Assembly (NCBI RefSeq): GCF_900142135.1
Contig: NZ_FQZU01000045.1
Location: forward strand, 1 to 43,191
Direction: 5' to 3'
DNA length: 43,191 nt
Source of the DNA: Desulfatibacillum alkenivorans DSM 16219
GTDB taxonomy: Bacteria > Desulfobacterota > Desulfobacteria > Desulfobacterales > Desulfatibacillaceae
Shown here: one piece after another, positions 1-9,103 of the stretch
How the letters are laid out: each line of letters opens with the position of its first letter
Position numbering within the stretch: the stretch's first letter is position 1
Program-made: the position numbers and the translations under genes
Notes under the pieces: generated by a model
Databases searched by the model: none
What the model was told of the DNA's origin: nothing
What the model saw: the letters and a program-made list of their open reading frames with translations, nothing else

Positions 1-3000
1 TCCATCGCGGGCGCCGGCATGGTGACGGGCTTCCTGGTGGACGCAACCGCGGCTACGGGCATTGACATGGACACCACGGCGGACGTGATCAACGCGACCA
101 CCCCCGCCGGCAACATTATAATAGAAGAAACCAACGACGTGTACCTGTTCAGCGTGACGGCTCCGGCCGGCACGGTGGACGTGACCACCAAGGGCGCGGG
201 CGACGTGACCGTCGGGACCATCACGGCGGCGACCACAGTGGACCTGACCCTGGGCGGCGCGGGCGACGTGCTGGACGACGGCGATCCCTCCACCCTGATC
301 ACGGGCACGGTCCTGACCGTTGACGGACCTTCCGCAGGCGCGGTGTCCGGCGACGTGACCGTGGAAACCACGGTGGGCTCGGTGGACATCGAGGCCACGG
401 GCGACGTGACTGTGAGAGAAACCGACGGCGTCACCCTGACCAACGTGGTCTCGGGCGGCGACGCGGAGATCACGGCCGGAAGCACTGTGACCGTGGTTAG
501 CGTGGATGCAACGACCCGGGCGGCCATCGAATCCGGCGGCAATATCACGGGCGGCGTGATCACCTCTCCTGAGGTTGCCCTGGAAGCGGCGGGCAGCGTC
601 ACGAACATCGATCTGGGTAACAACGGCGTAACCCTGGCGGTGCTGGCCGGCGGCGATATTGAAATCGACGGAACCAGCGGCGACCTGACGGTGGGCGCGG
701 TTGACGGCGTGGATCAGGGCCTGTCCGGCGTGATCACGGCCAAGGGCGACGTCACCCTGGACGCAGCGGCCAGCCTGAACGTGAACGCAGACATCACGGC
801 GGGCGGCGGCACGGCCGACCTGAGCGCGCTTGGCGGAAACATCACCACGGTGGACGGGGCTGTTGTGACCGCCTCCCTGGTGGACGCGGACGCCACGGGC
901 TCCATTGACCTGAACACGGACGCCGACACGATAGTCGCTACCTTCAGCGCAGCCGGCGTTGCGTTCATCGACGAAGCAGACACCGTGACGATCCAAAACA
1001 CCACCGGCGGAACCCTGGATGTGACCATCCTCGAGGACGGGGACATCCTGGACGGCGGCGGCAATAACGTGGACACCCTGTACGCCGAGACCCAGAACGG
1101 CGACATCACGTATGTTGACGGGGACAACCTGATCGCCATGGACGTACGGGCTCAGGGAACCGGCCAGAACGTGACCCTGACGGCGGGCGGAAGCCTGGAC
1201 GTGCGGTACGTGGAAGCGGCCGGCGATACGGTGAACCTGAACGCTTCGGGCGACATCTGGGACAGCACGGGAACGGGCACAAGAGACGTGTTCGCCGGCA
1301 TCCTGGTGGTTGACGCCAACGCCAATGGCGACGTGAACCTGGACACCGAGGTGCACACGGCTCATGCCGCGGGCGCCAACGTGGTGAACAACGTGACCAT
1401 CCGTGAAGAGACCGACCTGACGGTGGGCGCCAACGGATTTGACACGGCCAACTCCGGCTCCATCGTGATCACCACGGCCAACGGCGACCTCCTGACCGTG
1501 GGCGTGCTGGACGCGGACGGCCCCGGGACCATCACCCTGACCACCAACGGTCCGGACCGGGATATCATCCTGGGCAATGACGTGACCGGCGCCAGCGGCA
1601 GCATCATGCTGCACGCATCCGGCGGCGTGAACCAGACCGGCGGCATGGTGACCACGGACGTGGGCGTGGAAGTGACGGCCGGCGGCGCGGTAAGCCTGGC
1701 TCAGCCCGGCAACGCCATGACTGAGATCGCGGTGGATACGACCGGTACGGTGGCCATTGACGACGATGCAGCAACGGGCCTGACCGTGGGTACGGTGAAC
1801 GGCGTGAGCGGCATCGACTCCAACGGCTACAACATAGACATCGACACGGCCGGCAACCTCTCCGTGGATCAGTTCATCAACGCGGGTTCGCTGGGCGACG
1901 TAACCATTAACACCATCGGCTGGGTGGCCGGCGCGGGCGACATCACAGGCAACATCATTGACGTCACGGCCACCAACGGCATTGATATAGACACTGTCGG
2001 CAATATCATCGACGCCAATGGCGGCGCGGCCGGCAACGTGGTCATCGAGGAGTTGGACGATGTGACCCTCAGGGACATCGACTCCGCGGGCAGCGTGGAC
2101 GTGACCCTGCTGAACGCCGGCGACATCATCGTGAACGAGATCGACGCAGCGACCAACGTCAGCCTGCACCTGCCCAACGGCAGCGTCCAGAACGACGGAA
2201 ACTCGGGCACGGATATCGCAGCGGGCTCCGCCCTGATCATTGACAACGACGCGGGCGGCGCCATCACCGGCTACGCCAACGTGGACACCACGGTGAAATC
2301 CGCGGACATCCAGGCGGTGGGCGACGTAACCATCCACGAAACCGACGGCATCATCCTGACCCAGGTGACCAGCGATGACGACGTGTACGTGGAGAACGGC
2401 TTGAACGGCGACATCTGGGTGAACACGGTGACCGGCCTGACCTCGGTGACCATCGACTCGGACGGCGCCATTGACGGAACCGGCGCCGCCCTGATCACCA
2501 CGCCCACCGTGGACCTGGATGCGGACACGGGCATCGGCGCAGGGACGCCCATCAACCTGGCCACGACCACCTCGGTGGACGCGGACACGGATACGGGCGC
2601 CATTGACCTGAACAACAGCGCTGCGGGCCCCGTGACGGTGAACAGCCTGACCACGGCTTCGGGCGACATCAATTATGAAAGCACGGCCGCCGGCAACCTG
2701 CTGGTGACCCTGGCCCGGACCGACAACGGCGACATCACCATCATCAACACCGATGGCGACATCACCTTGGGCGTGGTCTCGGCCATCGGCAACGACGTGA
2801 CCATCACGGCGGCGGGGTCGGGCGGCATCGACGACGTAGTCGACGAACTGGATGCGGACATCTTCGCAGCCAACGTGGACCTGAACGCGGAGGACGGCAT
2901 CGGAAGCTCGGAAGCCATCGAGATGGAGATCACCAACACCATCGAGGCGGACACCACAGGAGGCGCCATCGACCTGGATAACGAAGCGTCCACCCCGGCC

Positions 3001-4110
3001 ATGGTGACCATCACGTCCCTGACCACGGGCTCCGGAGACATCAACTTTGATCAGTACTCCAAAGAGGGTTACACCGGAACCACGGACCTGACCGTGAACC
3101 TGGCCGCGGCCGGCGGAGCAGCCGCGGGCGACGGCGACATCACCATCACCAACACCACGCCTAACGGCGACATCCTCATCGGCACGGCCGCGGGCGGCAT
3201 CACGGCCCTGGGCGATACGGTGAGCATCACGGCGGCCGGGTTCATCGACGACCTGCAGGCGGAACCGGATGCGTTCCTGGACATCGACATCACGGCCACG
3301 ACCATGGACCTGAACGCAGGCCTTGGCATCGGCATGAACGCCGCCCTGGAAACCGAGGCGGACTTCATCACGGCGGACACCATGATAGGCGACGTCATCC
3401 TGTGGAACGAAGCCGACAGCCGGGTGGTTGTGAACAGCCTGACCACGGGCAACGGCAATATCAACTTCTTCCAGCAGGGCCTGAACACCTACGGCATGGA
3501 AGTGGATGTGGACTTCGTGGAAGTCCGGACCGACTACGGCCACGTGTACCTGCGGAACGTGGACAACACCCCGCTGGACAACACCTACGGCAACGTGTTC
3601 ATAGGCGACGTGGCGGCCTCGGAAAAGATCTGGATCGTCACCAGCGGATCCATCCTGAACCTGGATGTGGACACCACCACGGTGATCTCGGCTCCCTGGG
3701 CTTACCTGGAGGCCACCAACGGCACCATCGGCGTCTTTGAACTGCCCATTGATGTGGACGTGACCGGCGCCTTGTTCATCGAGGCCGGAGGCCTGGACGA
3801 CGGCTGGCTGTCCGCCAACCTCCAGGGCCGCGACGTGTACGCCCTGTACCCGGACGAAAGAATCCCGGGCCTGGTGCTGTTCAACTCCGAAGAGCCTGGC
3901 GCAGCTCCGGGCGTGGGCGGAGTTGTGGACGGCGTGAATCAGTTCACGGACTGGTACTTCCAGGGCATCGCCCAGAACCAGGCGGTGATCGGCAACGAGA
4001 TCTGGCCTTACGTCCTGCAGCTGGACGTGTTCGGCGACTCCGTCTTTGCTCCGTTCGACGACCTGTTCATGATCGAAGGCAAGGGCATCACCCCGGAAGA
4101 CGACGAATAA
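1..4110 (+). CDS. Giant beta-repeat secreted/adhesin-like protein, 3' part (5' end outside window)
   Basis: The frame is open from base 1, so the visible 1369 residues are only the C-terminal part of a larger protein. The sequence is Gly/Asp/Thr/Val-rich with endlessly varied short strands of the type GDVTV, NGDITI and TVDLTL, as in beta-helical passengers of filamentous-hemagglutinin or large adhesin proteins. Near the end a longer unit occurs three times, starting near 2509, 2875 and 3304; each has a (V/M)DL-acidic-GIG opening and a later SLTTGSGDINF-like segment, giving periods of about 366 and 429 nt. There are almost no Cys residues. The C-terminus (about 3900-4107) is more aromatic and ends in an acidic tail (GITPEDDE), with no LPxTG, PEP-CTERM or autotransporter barrel. 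Family knowledge suggests an exported surface or matrix protein; its secretion route cannot be seen because the N-terminus is missing. Confidence 0.8.
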   Translation, partial: SIAGAGMVTGFLVDATAATGIDMDTTADVINATTPAGNIIIEETNDVYLFSVTAPAGTVDVTTKGAGDVTVGTITAATTVDLTLGGAGDVLDDGDPSTLITGTVLTVDGPSAGAVSGDVTVETTVGSVDIEATGDVTVRETDGVTLTNVVSGGDAEITAGSTVTVVSVDATTRAAIESGGNITGGVITSPEVALEAAGSVTNIDLGNNGVTLAVLAGGDIEIDGTSGDLTVGAVDGVDQGLSGVITAKGDVTLDAAASLNVNADITAGGGTADLSALGGNITTVDGAVVTASLVDADATGSIDLNTDADTIVATFSAAGVAFIDEADTVTIQNTTGGTLDVTILEDGDILDGGGNNVDTLYAETQNGDITYVDGDNLIAMDVRAQGTGQNVTLTAGGSLDVRYVEAAGDTVNLNASGDIWDSTGTGTRDVFAGILVVDANANGDVNLDTEVHTAHAAGANVVNNVTIREETDLTVGANGFDTANSGSIVITTANGDLLTVGVLDADGPGTITLTTNGPDRDIILGNDVTGASGSIMLHASGGVNQTGGMVTTDVGVEVTAGGAVSLAQPGNAMTEIAVDTTGTVAIDDDAATGLTVGTVNGVSGIDSNGYNIDIDTAGNLSVDQFINAGSLGDVTINTIGWVAGAGDITGNIIDVTATNGIDIDTVGNIIDANGGAAGNVVIEELDDVTLRDIDSAGSVDVTLLNAGDIIVNEIDAATNVSLHLPNGSVQNDGNSGTDIAAGSALIIDNDAGGAITGYANVDTTVKSADIQAVGDVTIHETDGIILTQVTSDDDVYVENGLNGDIWVNTVTGLTSVTIDSDGAIDGTGAALITTPTVDLDADTGIGAGTPINLATTTSVDADTDTGAIDLNNSAAGPVTVNSLTTASGDINYESTAAGNLLVTLARTDNGDITIINTDGDITLGVVSAIGNDVTITAAGSGGIDDVVDELDADIFAANVDLNAEDGIGSSEAIEMEITNTIEADTTGGAIDLDNEASTPAMVTITSLTTGSGDINFDQYSKEGYTGTTDLTVNLAAAGGAAAGDGDITITNTTPNGDILIGTAAGGITALGDTVSITAAGFIDDLQAEPDAFLDIDITATTMDLNAGLGIGMNAALETEADFITADTMIGDVILWNEADSRVVVNSLTTGNGNINFFQQGLNTYGMEVDVDFVEVRTDYGHVYLRNVDNTPLDNTYGNVFIGDVAASEKIWIVTSGSILNLDVDTTTVISAPWAYLEATNGTIGVFELPIDVDVTGALFIEAGGLDDGWLSANLQGRDVYALYPDERIPGLVLFNSEEPGAAPGVGGVVDGVNQFTDWYFQGIAQNQAVIGNEIWPYVLQLDVFGDSVFAPFDDLFMIEGKGITPEDDE

Positions 4111-4119
4111 CATCAACCC

Positions 4120-4149
4120 AGGTCCTTGGGGCTCGCTCTCCAGGGACCT
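4120..4149 (+). terminator. Hairpin directly after the beta-repeat gene
   Basis: A 10-bp stem (AGGTCCTTGG with CCAGGGACCT, one G-U pair) lies 10 nt after the stop codon. It has no U-tract, so it more likely protects the mRNA 3' end or acts together with the next hairpin. Confidence 0.4.
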
Positions 4150-4171
4150 GGTTCACCCCTTTTAACTCCAT

Positions 4172-4210
4172 GAGCCCCAGGCGGACCCCCGCCTGGGGCT
4201 CCTTTGCTTC
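4172..4210 (+). terminator. Strong terminator hairpin
   Basis: A perfect 13-bp GC-rich stem (GAGCCCCAGGCGG pairing with 4189-4201) with a 4-nt loop is followed by CTTTGCTT, a weak U-rich tail. It separates the GC-rich beta-repeat gene from the more AT-rich block that follows. Confidence 0.65.
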
Positions 4211-4233
4211 CACGCCTGTTAAGGAGTTTTCCC

Positions 4234-5208
4234 ATGAAAAAGCATAAAGTTTACGTCACAAGGGCTATTCCAAAAGAGGGGATAGAACTGTTAAGCCAGA
4301 CATGCGAGGTTCGGGTAAATCCCCACGACCGGCCTTTGAGCCAGGATGAGTTATTTGAGGCTATTGCGGATGCAGACGGGGTAATCGGCCTGCTTTCCGA
4401 AAGAATCGACGGTACATTTTTTGATGCTGCGCCAAATTTGAAAGGTTATGCCAACTACGCTGTTGGGTTTGATAATATTGATGTGGAGGAAGCCACGAGG
4501 CGCGGCGTACCTGTTTCCAATACTCCGGATGTGCTGACCATCGCTACTGCTGAAATGGCCTGGGCGCTCTTGTTATCGGTTTGCAGGCATATTCCGGCAT
4601 CCGACAAACTGGTGCGTAATGACGCCTGGAAGGGGTGGAGCCCGTTGCAGTTCATAGGGGCCGAGGTTACCGGAAAAACATTAGGCATTGTGGGCGCCGG
4701 CCGCATTGGACGCGCTATGGCCCAAATGTCCCAAGGCTTTAATATGAGGGTTTTGTATTTCAGCCGAACTAAAAAGCCTGATTTTGAAAAGGCTTTAAAC
4801 GCCAAAAAAGTTGAACTGAATGAATTATTGACGCAGTCTGATTTCATTAGCCTCCATACCCCGCTCACGCCGGAAACCAGGCATATGTTCAATGCCGACT
4901 CTTTTAAAAAGATGAAAAATACGGCGTATCTTATAAATACGGCCAGAGGACCGGTTGTGGATGAGTCTGCTTTGGTCGAAGCTCTTAAGTCCGGCGAGAT
5001 TGCAGGAGCTGGTTTGGATGTATATGAATTCGAGCCTAAGCTCACGCATGGGCTGCGCGAGTTGGATAATGTGGTTTTGGCTGCGCACACCGGGTCCGCT
5101 ACTGACACAGCGAGAAGCAATATGGCTTTGCTTGCCGCGCAGAACCTGCTGGCAATGCTTGAGGGCGGAAATCCTCCCACCTGCTTGAATCCTCACGTAC
5201 TAACATAA
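4234..5208 (+). CDS. D-isomer-specific 2-hydroxyacid dehydrogenase (glyoxylate/hydroxypyruvate reductase type)
   Basis: This 324-residue protein has the standard length and order of the D-2-hydroxyacid dehydrogenase family. The N-terminal catalytic half is followed by the NAD(P)-binding Rossmann motif GIVGAGRIGRAM (about residue 150), the signature INTARGPVVDESAL with the substrate-binding Arg, the DVYEFEP segment with the catalytic Glu, and AAHTGSAT with the catalytic His. Such enzymes reversibly reduce 2-oxoacids, typically glyoxylate or hydroxypyruvate, in the cytoplasm; the exact substrate is not decidable here. The ATG at 4234 is preferred over an upstream TTG (4204) because AAGGAG (4221-4226) sits 7 nt before it. 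The gene stands alone, 127 nt before the ABC operon, and shares that operon's lower GC content. A metabolic link to the transporter is not evident. Confidence 0.9.
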   Translation: MKKHKVYVTRAIPKEGIELLSQTCEVRVNPHDRPLSQDELFEAIADADGVIGLLSERIDGTFFDAAPNLKGYANYAVGFDNIDVEEATRRGVPVSNTPDVLTIATAEMAWALLLSVCRHIPASDKLVRNDAWKGWSPLQFIGAEVTGKTLGIVGAGRIGRAMAQMSQGFNMRVLYFSRTKKPDFEKALNAKKVELNELLTQSDFISLHTPLTPETRHMFNADSFKKMKNTAYLINTARGPVVDESALVEALKSGEIAGAGLDVYEFEPKLTHGLRELDNVVLAAHTGSATDTARSNMALLAAQNLLAMLEGGNPPTCLNPHVLT

Positions 5209-5335
5209 ATGTAATGTTATATTGCTCCAATAAGTTGTAAAAGAATACTACATTGTGGTATTCATTATGAAGATCCCTTAAGGGATTTAGGAAGAAACCC
5301 ATTTAATCCAACCAAATCAAGAGTATGAGGGGAAA
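5209..5335 (+). promoter_or_regulatory. Leader of the ABC/ChrB operon with hairpin and palindrome
   Basis: This AT-rich 127-nt gap holds two dyads. At 5243-5263 there is a 9-bp stem (GAATACTAC with GTGGTATTC, one G-U pair) with a 3-nt loop. At 5273-5286 there is a perfect 14-bp palindrome ATCCCTTAAGGGAT. Neither is followed by a U-tract. They could be operator sites or leader structures for the operon starting at 5336. A weak -35/-10 pair (TTGCTC near 5222, AATACT near 5245) is possible but not convincing. GAGGGG at 5328-5333 is the likely ribosome-binding site. Confidence 0.35.
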
Positions 5336-6319
5336 ATGAAGCACTGGCGCATATTATTGTCAATATTGCTGGTAGGAGTGCTGGCGACGAGCGCGTCGGC
5401 GGAAGAAGTGGTTGTATACACTTCAGTGGACAGAATGTTCAGCGAACCTATTTTGCAGAAGTTTGAAAAGGACACGGGGATCAAAGTCCTTGCCATGTAT
5501 GATGTGGAGGCAAGCAAAACAGTTGGTTTGGTTAACCGTTTGATTGCGGAAAAAAGGAGGCCCAGAGCCGATGTATTCTGGAATTCCGAAGTCATCCGGA
5601 CTATACAACTTTTGAAGGAGGACGTGCTTACTCCTTACAAGTCCGTGTACTATGATGATTTTCCTGCTACCTTTAAGGACAAAGACGGGTACTGGACGGG
5701 ATTTGCAGGCAGGGCGAGAGTTCTTTTGATCAACACAACCATGATTCAGGAAAAGGATTTGCCGCCTTCCATTTTGGACTTTACCAAACCGGAATGGAAA
5801 GGAAAGGTAACCATAGCCTATCCGTTGTTCGGCACCACGGCTATGCATGTGGCTGCGCTTTATGACTACATAGGGACTGAAAAGACGGAGGCTTACCTGA
5901 AAGGGCTTGCAGCCAATGATGTGCTGGTGGTTGACGGCAATTCCGTGACCAGGGACCTGGTCGTCCAGGGAAAGGTTCCCGTAGGCTTTACAGACACAGA
6001 CGACGCCCAGGTGGCCATAGACAAGGGTGATCCGGTTCAAATGATTTTTCCTGACTCGACGGGAATGGGAACCTTATTGATACCCAATACGGTAATGATG
6101 ATTAAAGGCGCTCCTCATCCTGAGACAGGACAAAAGCTGATCGATTATCTGTTATCGCCTGAAACGGAAAAGGCTTTACAGGAAGGGGAGTCAGCACAAA
6201 TTCCACTTCGCAAAGGATCTTCGCCTCCGGGGTTCAAGGCCATGGAGGTAGATTATGCCAAGGTTGCAGACTACCTGGAGCCTTCCGCGAAGTTTTGCCA
6301 GGAAATATTTGTGCGGTAA
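5336..6319 (+). CDS. Periplasmic substrate-binding protein of an iron(III)-type ABC transporter
   Basis: This 327-residue protein has a clear Sec signal peptide (KHWRILLSILLVGVLATSASA, probable cleavage after A22) followed by the family-1 binding-protein start EEVVVYTSVD and the typical segments ADVFWNSE, PEWKGKVTIAYP and PNTVMMIKGAPHPE. It resembles the FbpA/AfuA ferric-binding group overall. The usual paired Tyr iron ligands are not seen; the aligned region reads VGFTDTDDA (residues 216-224), an acidic cluster. The cargo may therefore not be ferric iron: another metal, an oxyanion or an organic ligand is possible. It is the first gene of a four-gene operon and delivers its ligand to the permease 18 nt downstream. 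Confidence 0.85.
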   Translation: MKHWRILLSILLVGVLATSASAEEVVVYTSVDRMFSEPILQKFEKDTGIKVLAMYDVEASKTVGLVNRLIAEKRRPRADVFWNSEVIRTIQLLKEDVLTPYKSVYYDDFPATFKDKDGYWTGFAGRARVLLINTTMIQEKDLPPSILDFTKPEWKGKVTIAYPLFGTTAMHVAALYDYIGTEKTEAYLKGLAANDVLVVDGNSVTRDLVVQGKVPVGFTDTDDAQVAIDKGDPVQMIFPDSTGMGTLLIPNTVMMIKGAPHPETGQKLIDYLLSPETEKALQEGESAQIPLRKGSSPPGFKAMEVDYAKVADYLEPSAKFCQEIFVR

Positions 6320-6337
6320 TTCATGGCGGAGAACCTC

Positions 6338-7894
6338 ATGGGCCGAAAGAGACTGTTGGCCTTTTCATTGCTGTTTTCAGGGTTTGTGCTTGCTCCCTTT
6401 TTGATGCTGTTTTTCAGCGCATTAACGAACGGGGAAGGAAGCCTATCATTTGAGAACCTGCATGTGTTGAAGCTGACCTCCAGGCAATGGGTTCTTTTGG
6501 GCCGAAGCGTGTTACTTGGCGTGGGCGCCTCTTTGGGATGCGTAATCCTTGGGGCGCCCATGTCTTTATTGTTGAATCGCACGGATGTCTGGGGCCGCTC
6601 TTTTTTTAGAAAGGTTTACTGGCTTTCCCTTATTCTTCCTCCCTATATTCAGGCAATTGTCTGGTCCAAATACATACCGGGCGGCATCGATTCCGGATGG
6701 ACCGGAATGACCGGTTTGCCCGCTGCATTTTTTGTTTTCATTCTTTCCTTTTACCCCATTGTAACGTTGCTGGTTTCGTCAGGGCTGGAGGCCATGGATC
6801 AGAGTCTGGAGGAAACTGCCAGGCTTCACCGGGGTCCGTGGGCGGCGATGCGAAAAGTAACTTTGCCTTTGCTTTTTCCGCATATAGCCTGCGGGGCTAT
6901 TTTGGTTTTTGTTTTTACAATCATCAATTTTGAAGTGGCGGATATTTTACGTTTAAAGGTATATCCGCTTGAAATATTTATTTTTTTTAGCGCCTACTAT
7001 GATGAGAAATCCGCTACAATATTATCCCTGCCGCTGATTTTTACGACGTTGATATTTGTTTGGGCCCAAATGCGGTATATGGGCGAAAAATCCTATGTCA
7101 ATCTGGGGAGAAGCCAAGGCGGAGGCATCGTTTACTCCCTTGGAAGGCGTCGTTATGTCTTGGCCCTTTTTCCTGCGGTAATAACGTTTCTTGCCCTGGC
7201 GGCGCCTATTCTGGCATTATTGAAGGGCGCGGGGAATTTGGTCAACTATGGGAATGCATGGAAGGGCGGCGCCGGGGCGGTTTGGTATAGCTTGTGGACC
7301 TCCGCCGCGAGCGCTGGCGGCATGGCGCTTTTTTCCTTTCCTGTGGCGTACTGTCTGGTTCGAATGCGTGGCGGACTGAGGGGCGTGCTGGATTTTTTAA
7401 TTCAGACGCCTTTTGGAGCTCCTTCCATCGTGTTGGGCATAGGGTTTATTACTTTGTGGAATCAACCTTTTTTTGACGCCGTATACGGAACCTCGCTGTT
7501 GCTGATATTAGCTATGATAGCGGCATACAGCCCCTTTGTAATCAAGGTGATTTCAGCTGGGATAAAAAGGGTGGATGAAGACCTGGAAAGCGTTGGCAGA
7601 ATGGGCGCCGGTCCACTGAAGGTTGCAGCACGGATACTTCTGCCGTTAACCGCGCCCTCGCTGATTGCGGGCTTTGCTGTCGGGTTCATATTATCTTTAT
7701 CCAACCTTGGCACAAGCCTTTTGGTTGTCGCTCCGGGCAGGTCCACTTTGCCTATTACGATTTACAACTATCTTCATTACGGAGCGGATGAGACGGTTTG
7801 CGCCCTCAGTTTGTTTTTACTTGCGTTAACGGCCGCGTCCCTGGCGCTGCTCCTTCTCATCTATAAATACTTATCGGGGAGAGCCTGGAGATGA
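6338..7894 (+). CDS. ABC transporter permease, fused two-domain (FbpB-like)
   Basis: This inner-membrane protein has about 12 hydrophobic segments and two MetI-type permease halves in one chain (518 residues), the arrangement of FbpB/AfuB. Each half carries an EAA loop for contact with the ATPase: EETARLHRGPWAAMRKVTLP in the first, and ESVGRMGAGPLKVAARILLP in the second. The ATG at 6338 is chosen because GGAG (6328-6331) lies 6 nt upstream. An in-frame ATG at 6323 would add five residues but has no ribosome-binding site. The stop codon overlaps the ATPase start (ATGA at 7891-7894), indicating translational coupling. Confidence 0.88.
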   Translation: MGRKRLLAFSLLFSGFVLAPFLMLFFSALTNGEGSLSFENLHVLKLTSRQWVLLGRSVLLGVGASLGCVILGAPMSLLLNRTDVWGRSFFRKVYWLSLILPPYIQAIVWSKYIPGGIDSGWTGMTGLPAAFFVFILSFYPIVTLLVSSGLEAMDQSLEETARLHRGPWAAMRKVTLPLLFPHIACGAILVFVFTIINFEVADILRLKVYPLEIFIFFSAYYDEKSATILSLPLIFTTLIFVWAQMRYMGEKSYVNLGRSQGGGIVYSLGRRRYVLALFPAVITFLALAAPILALLKGAGNLVNYGNAWKGGAGAVWYSLWTSAASAGGMALFSFPVAYCLVRMRGGLRGVLDFLIQTPFGAPSIVLGIGFITLWNQPFFDAVYGTSLLLILAMIAAYSPFVIKVISAGIKRVDEDLESVGRMGAGPLKVAARILLPLTAPSLIAGFAVGFILSLSNLGTSLLVVAPGRSTLPITIYNYLHYGADETVCALSLFLLALTAASLALLLLIYKYLSGRAWR

Positions 7895-8598
7895 TCCAAG
7901 TAAACCAGGTTTCATTTAGCAGGAATAAGAAGCCTATTCTTAGAGATGTGAGTTTGCAGGCTGAGCCAGGACAATGCCTTGCCTTACTGGGCCCTTCAGG
8001 CGCCGGAAAAACCTCCTTGCTTAGGATAATTGCAGGTCTGGAAACGCCGGACTCAGGGGAGGTCATTTTATCCGCCCAGGTTGCCACGAAGGGCGCCTTT
8101 GCTGCGCCGCCCGAAGAGCGAAAAACATCAATGATTTTTCAGTCTTTGGCCTTGTGGCCGCACATGACTGTGGAGCAGCACATTGCTTTTGTGGAAAGGG
8201 GAGACGGCGAAACCGGAAAGGACCTGCTGACCCGGATGAAGTTAGACGGCAAGGAGAAGCATTATCCGGATCAGTTATCGGGAGGGGAGAAACAGCGTCT
8301 GGCCATTGCAAGAGCTCTGGCCTCCAAGCCAAGGCGGCTTTTGTTGGATGAGCCTTTCAGCAATTTAGATGAAATTCTCAAGGAAAATCTGCTTTCCCTG
8401 TTTTTAGAGCAGGTGCGCACACAAAATATTGCCAGTATTATCGTGACCCATAATGTCAATGAAGCCATAGAAAAGGCCGACTCCATGGCGATTATGGTTT
8501 CCGGCCGGATAAAGAAGTTCTGGATCAATAAAAAAGACAGGATAATCACTCGAAAAGAGGTTTTGGAATGTTTCGAGGAGTATAGATATGGGAAATAA
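7891..8598 (+). CDS. ABC transporter ATP-binding protein (FbpC-like, short form)
   Basis: This 235-residue cytoplasmic ATPase shows all nucleotide-binding motifs: Walker A GPSGAGKTS (about residues 34-42), a Q-loop in MIFQSLALWPH, signature LSGGEKQRLAIARAL, Walker B RRLLLDEPFSNLD and the switch His in IIVTHN. It ends soon after the ABC domain and so lacks the C-terminal regulatory (TOBE/OB) domain found in full-length FbpC or PotA proteins. It overlaps the permease by 4 nt and the next gene by 11 nt, so it clearly powers this transporter. Confidence 0.9.
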   Translation: MIQVNQVSFSRNKKPILRDVSLQAEPGQCLALLGPSGAGKTSLLRIIAGLETPDSGEVILSAQVATKGAFAAPPEERKTSMIFQSLALWPHMTVEQHIAFVERGDGETGKDLLTRMKLDGKEKHYPDQLSGGEKQRLAIARALASKPRRLLLDEPFSNLDEILKENLLSLFLEQVRTQNIASIIVTHNVNEAIEKADSMAIMVSGRIKKFWINKKDRIITRKEVLECFEEYRYGK

Positions 8599-9103
8599 AT
8601 TGACCTGCCTAATATTGCTTGTAATAATTCACGGTACCGGATTTTTATGTCCGCCTTTGTTTGGGATGGAGGCGGCGCTATATGTTACGTGGGATGGATT
8701 TGAAGTGGATAAATTGGCTTCTATGTGGCTCATAAAAAGGCATATTTCGCCTGGAGCCGCGATTAAGGTTTTGCCAAAAGGAACGCCCATTGAAGAGGGC
8801 GTGCCTTTTGACGCGCCCGACGCAGGTATGGGCCGTAAGTTCAATCAATCCTCCTTTGACAACCTAATGGCCGCGTATCATCTGGAAGACCCCAAGCTCA
8901 AGCAAATCGCTTTGTTGGTGCGGGATATTGAATTAAACACGTGGGAAGCAAAGCGATATAGGAAGAGTTCTGAGATAGAGCTTTATTTTTTCGATCTGGT
9001 AAAGTCGGAATCGGATCGGGAAGTGATGTTTGAGAAAGCGGATCGTTATTTTGACGCTTTATATAGGACTGACGCCGGCATCCTGGAGGAAAATGCTCCG
9101 TGA
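8588..9103 (+). CDS. Exported ChrB-like (chromate-resistance domain) protein
   Basis: This protein of 171 residues has an N-terminal hydrophobic stretch (about residues 5-27) that looks like a signal peptide, then YVTWDGFEVDKLASMWLIKRHISP. That block matches the opening of the ChrB C-terminal / chromate-resistance family, with its conserved D-x-(L/I)-AS-x-WLI-R-(F/H)-I pattern. Later segments (FDAPDAGMGRKF, LVRDIELNTWE) fit the same family. Chromate-resistance proteins of this type are usually cytoplasmic sensors or regulators, so an exported copy as the last gene of an ABC operon is unusual. Its start lies inside the ATPase gene, preceded by AGGAG at 8576-8580. The family assignment rests on motif recognition only; the function is unknown. 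Confidence 0.65.
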   Translation: MGNKLTCLILLVIIHGTGFLCPPLFGMEAALYVTWDGFEVDKLASMWLIKRHISPGAAIKVLPKGTPIEEGVPFDAPDAGMGRKFNQSSFDNLMAAYHLEDPKLKQIALLVRDIELNTWEAKRYRKSSEIELYFFDLVKSESDREVMFEKADRYFDALYRTDAGILEENAP

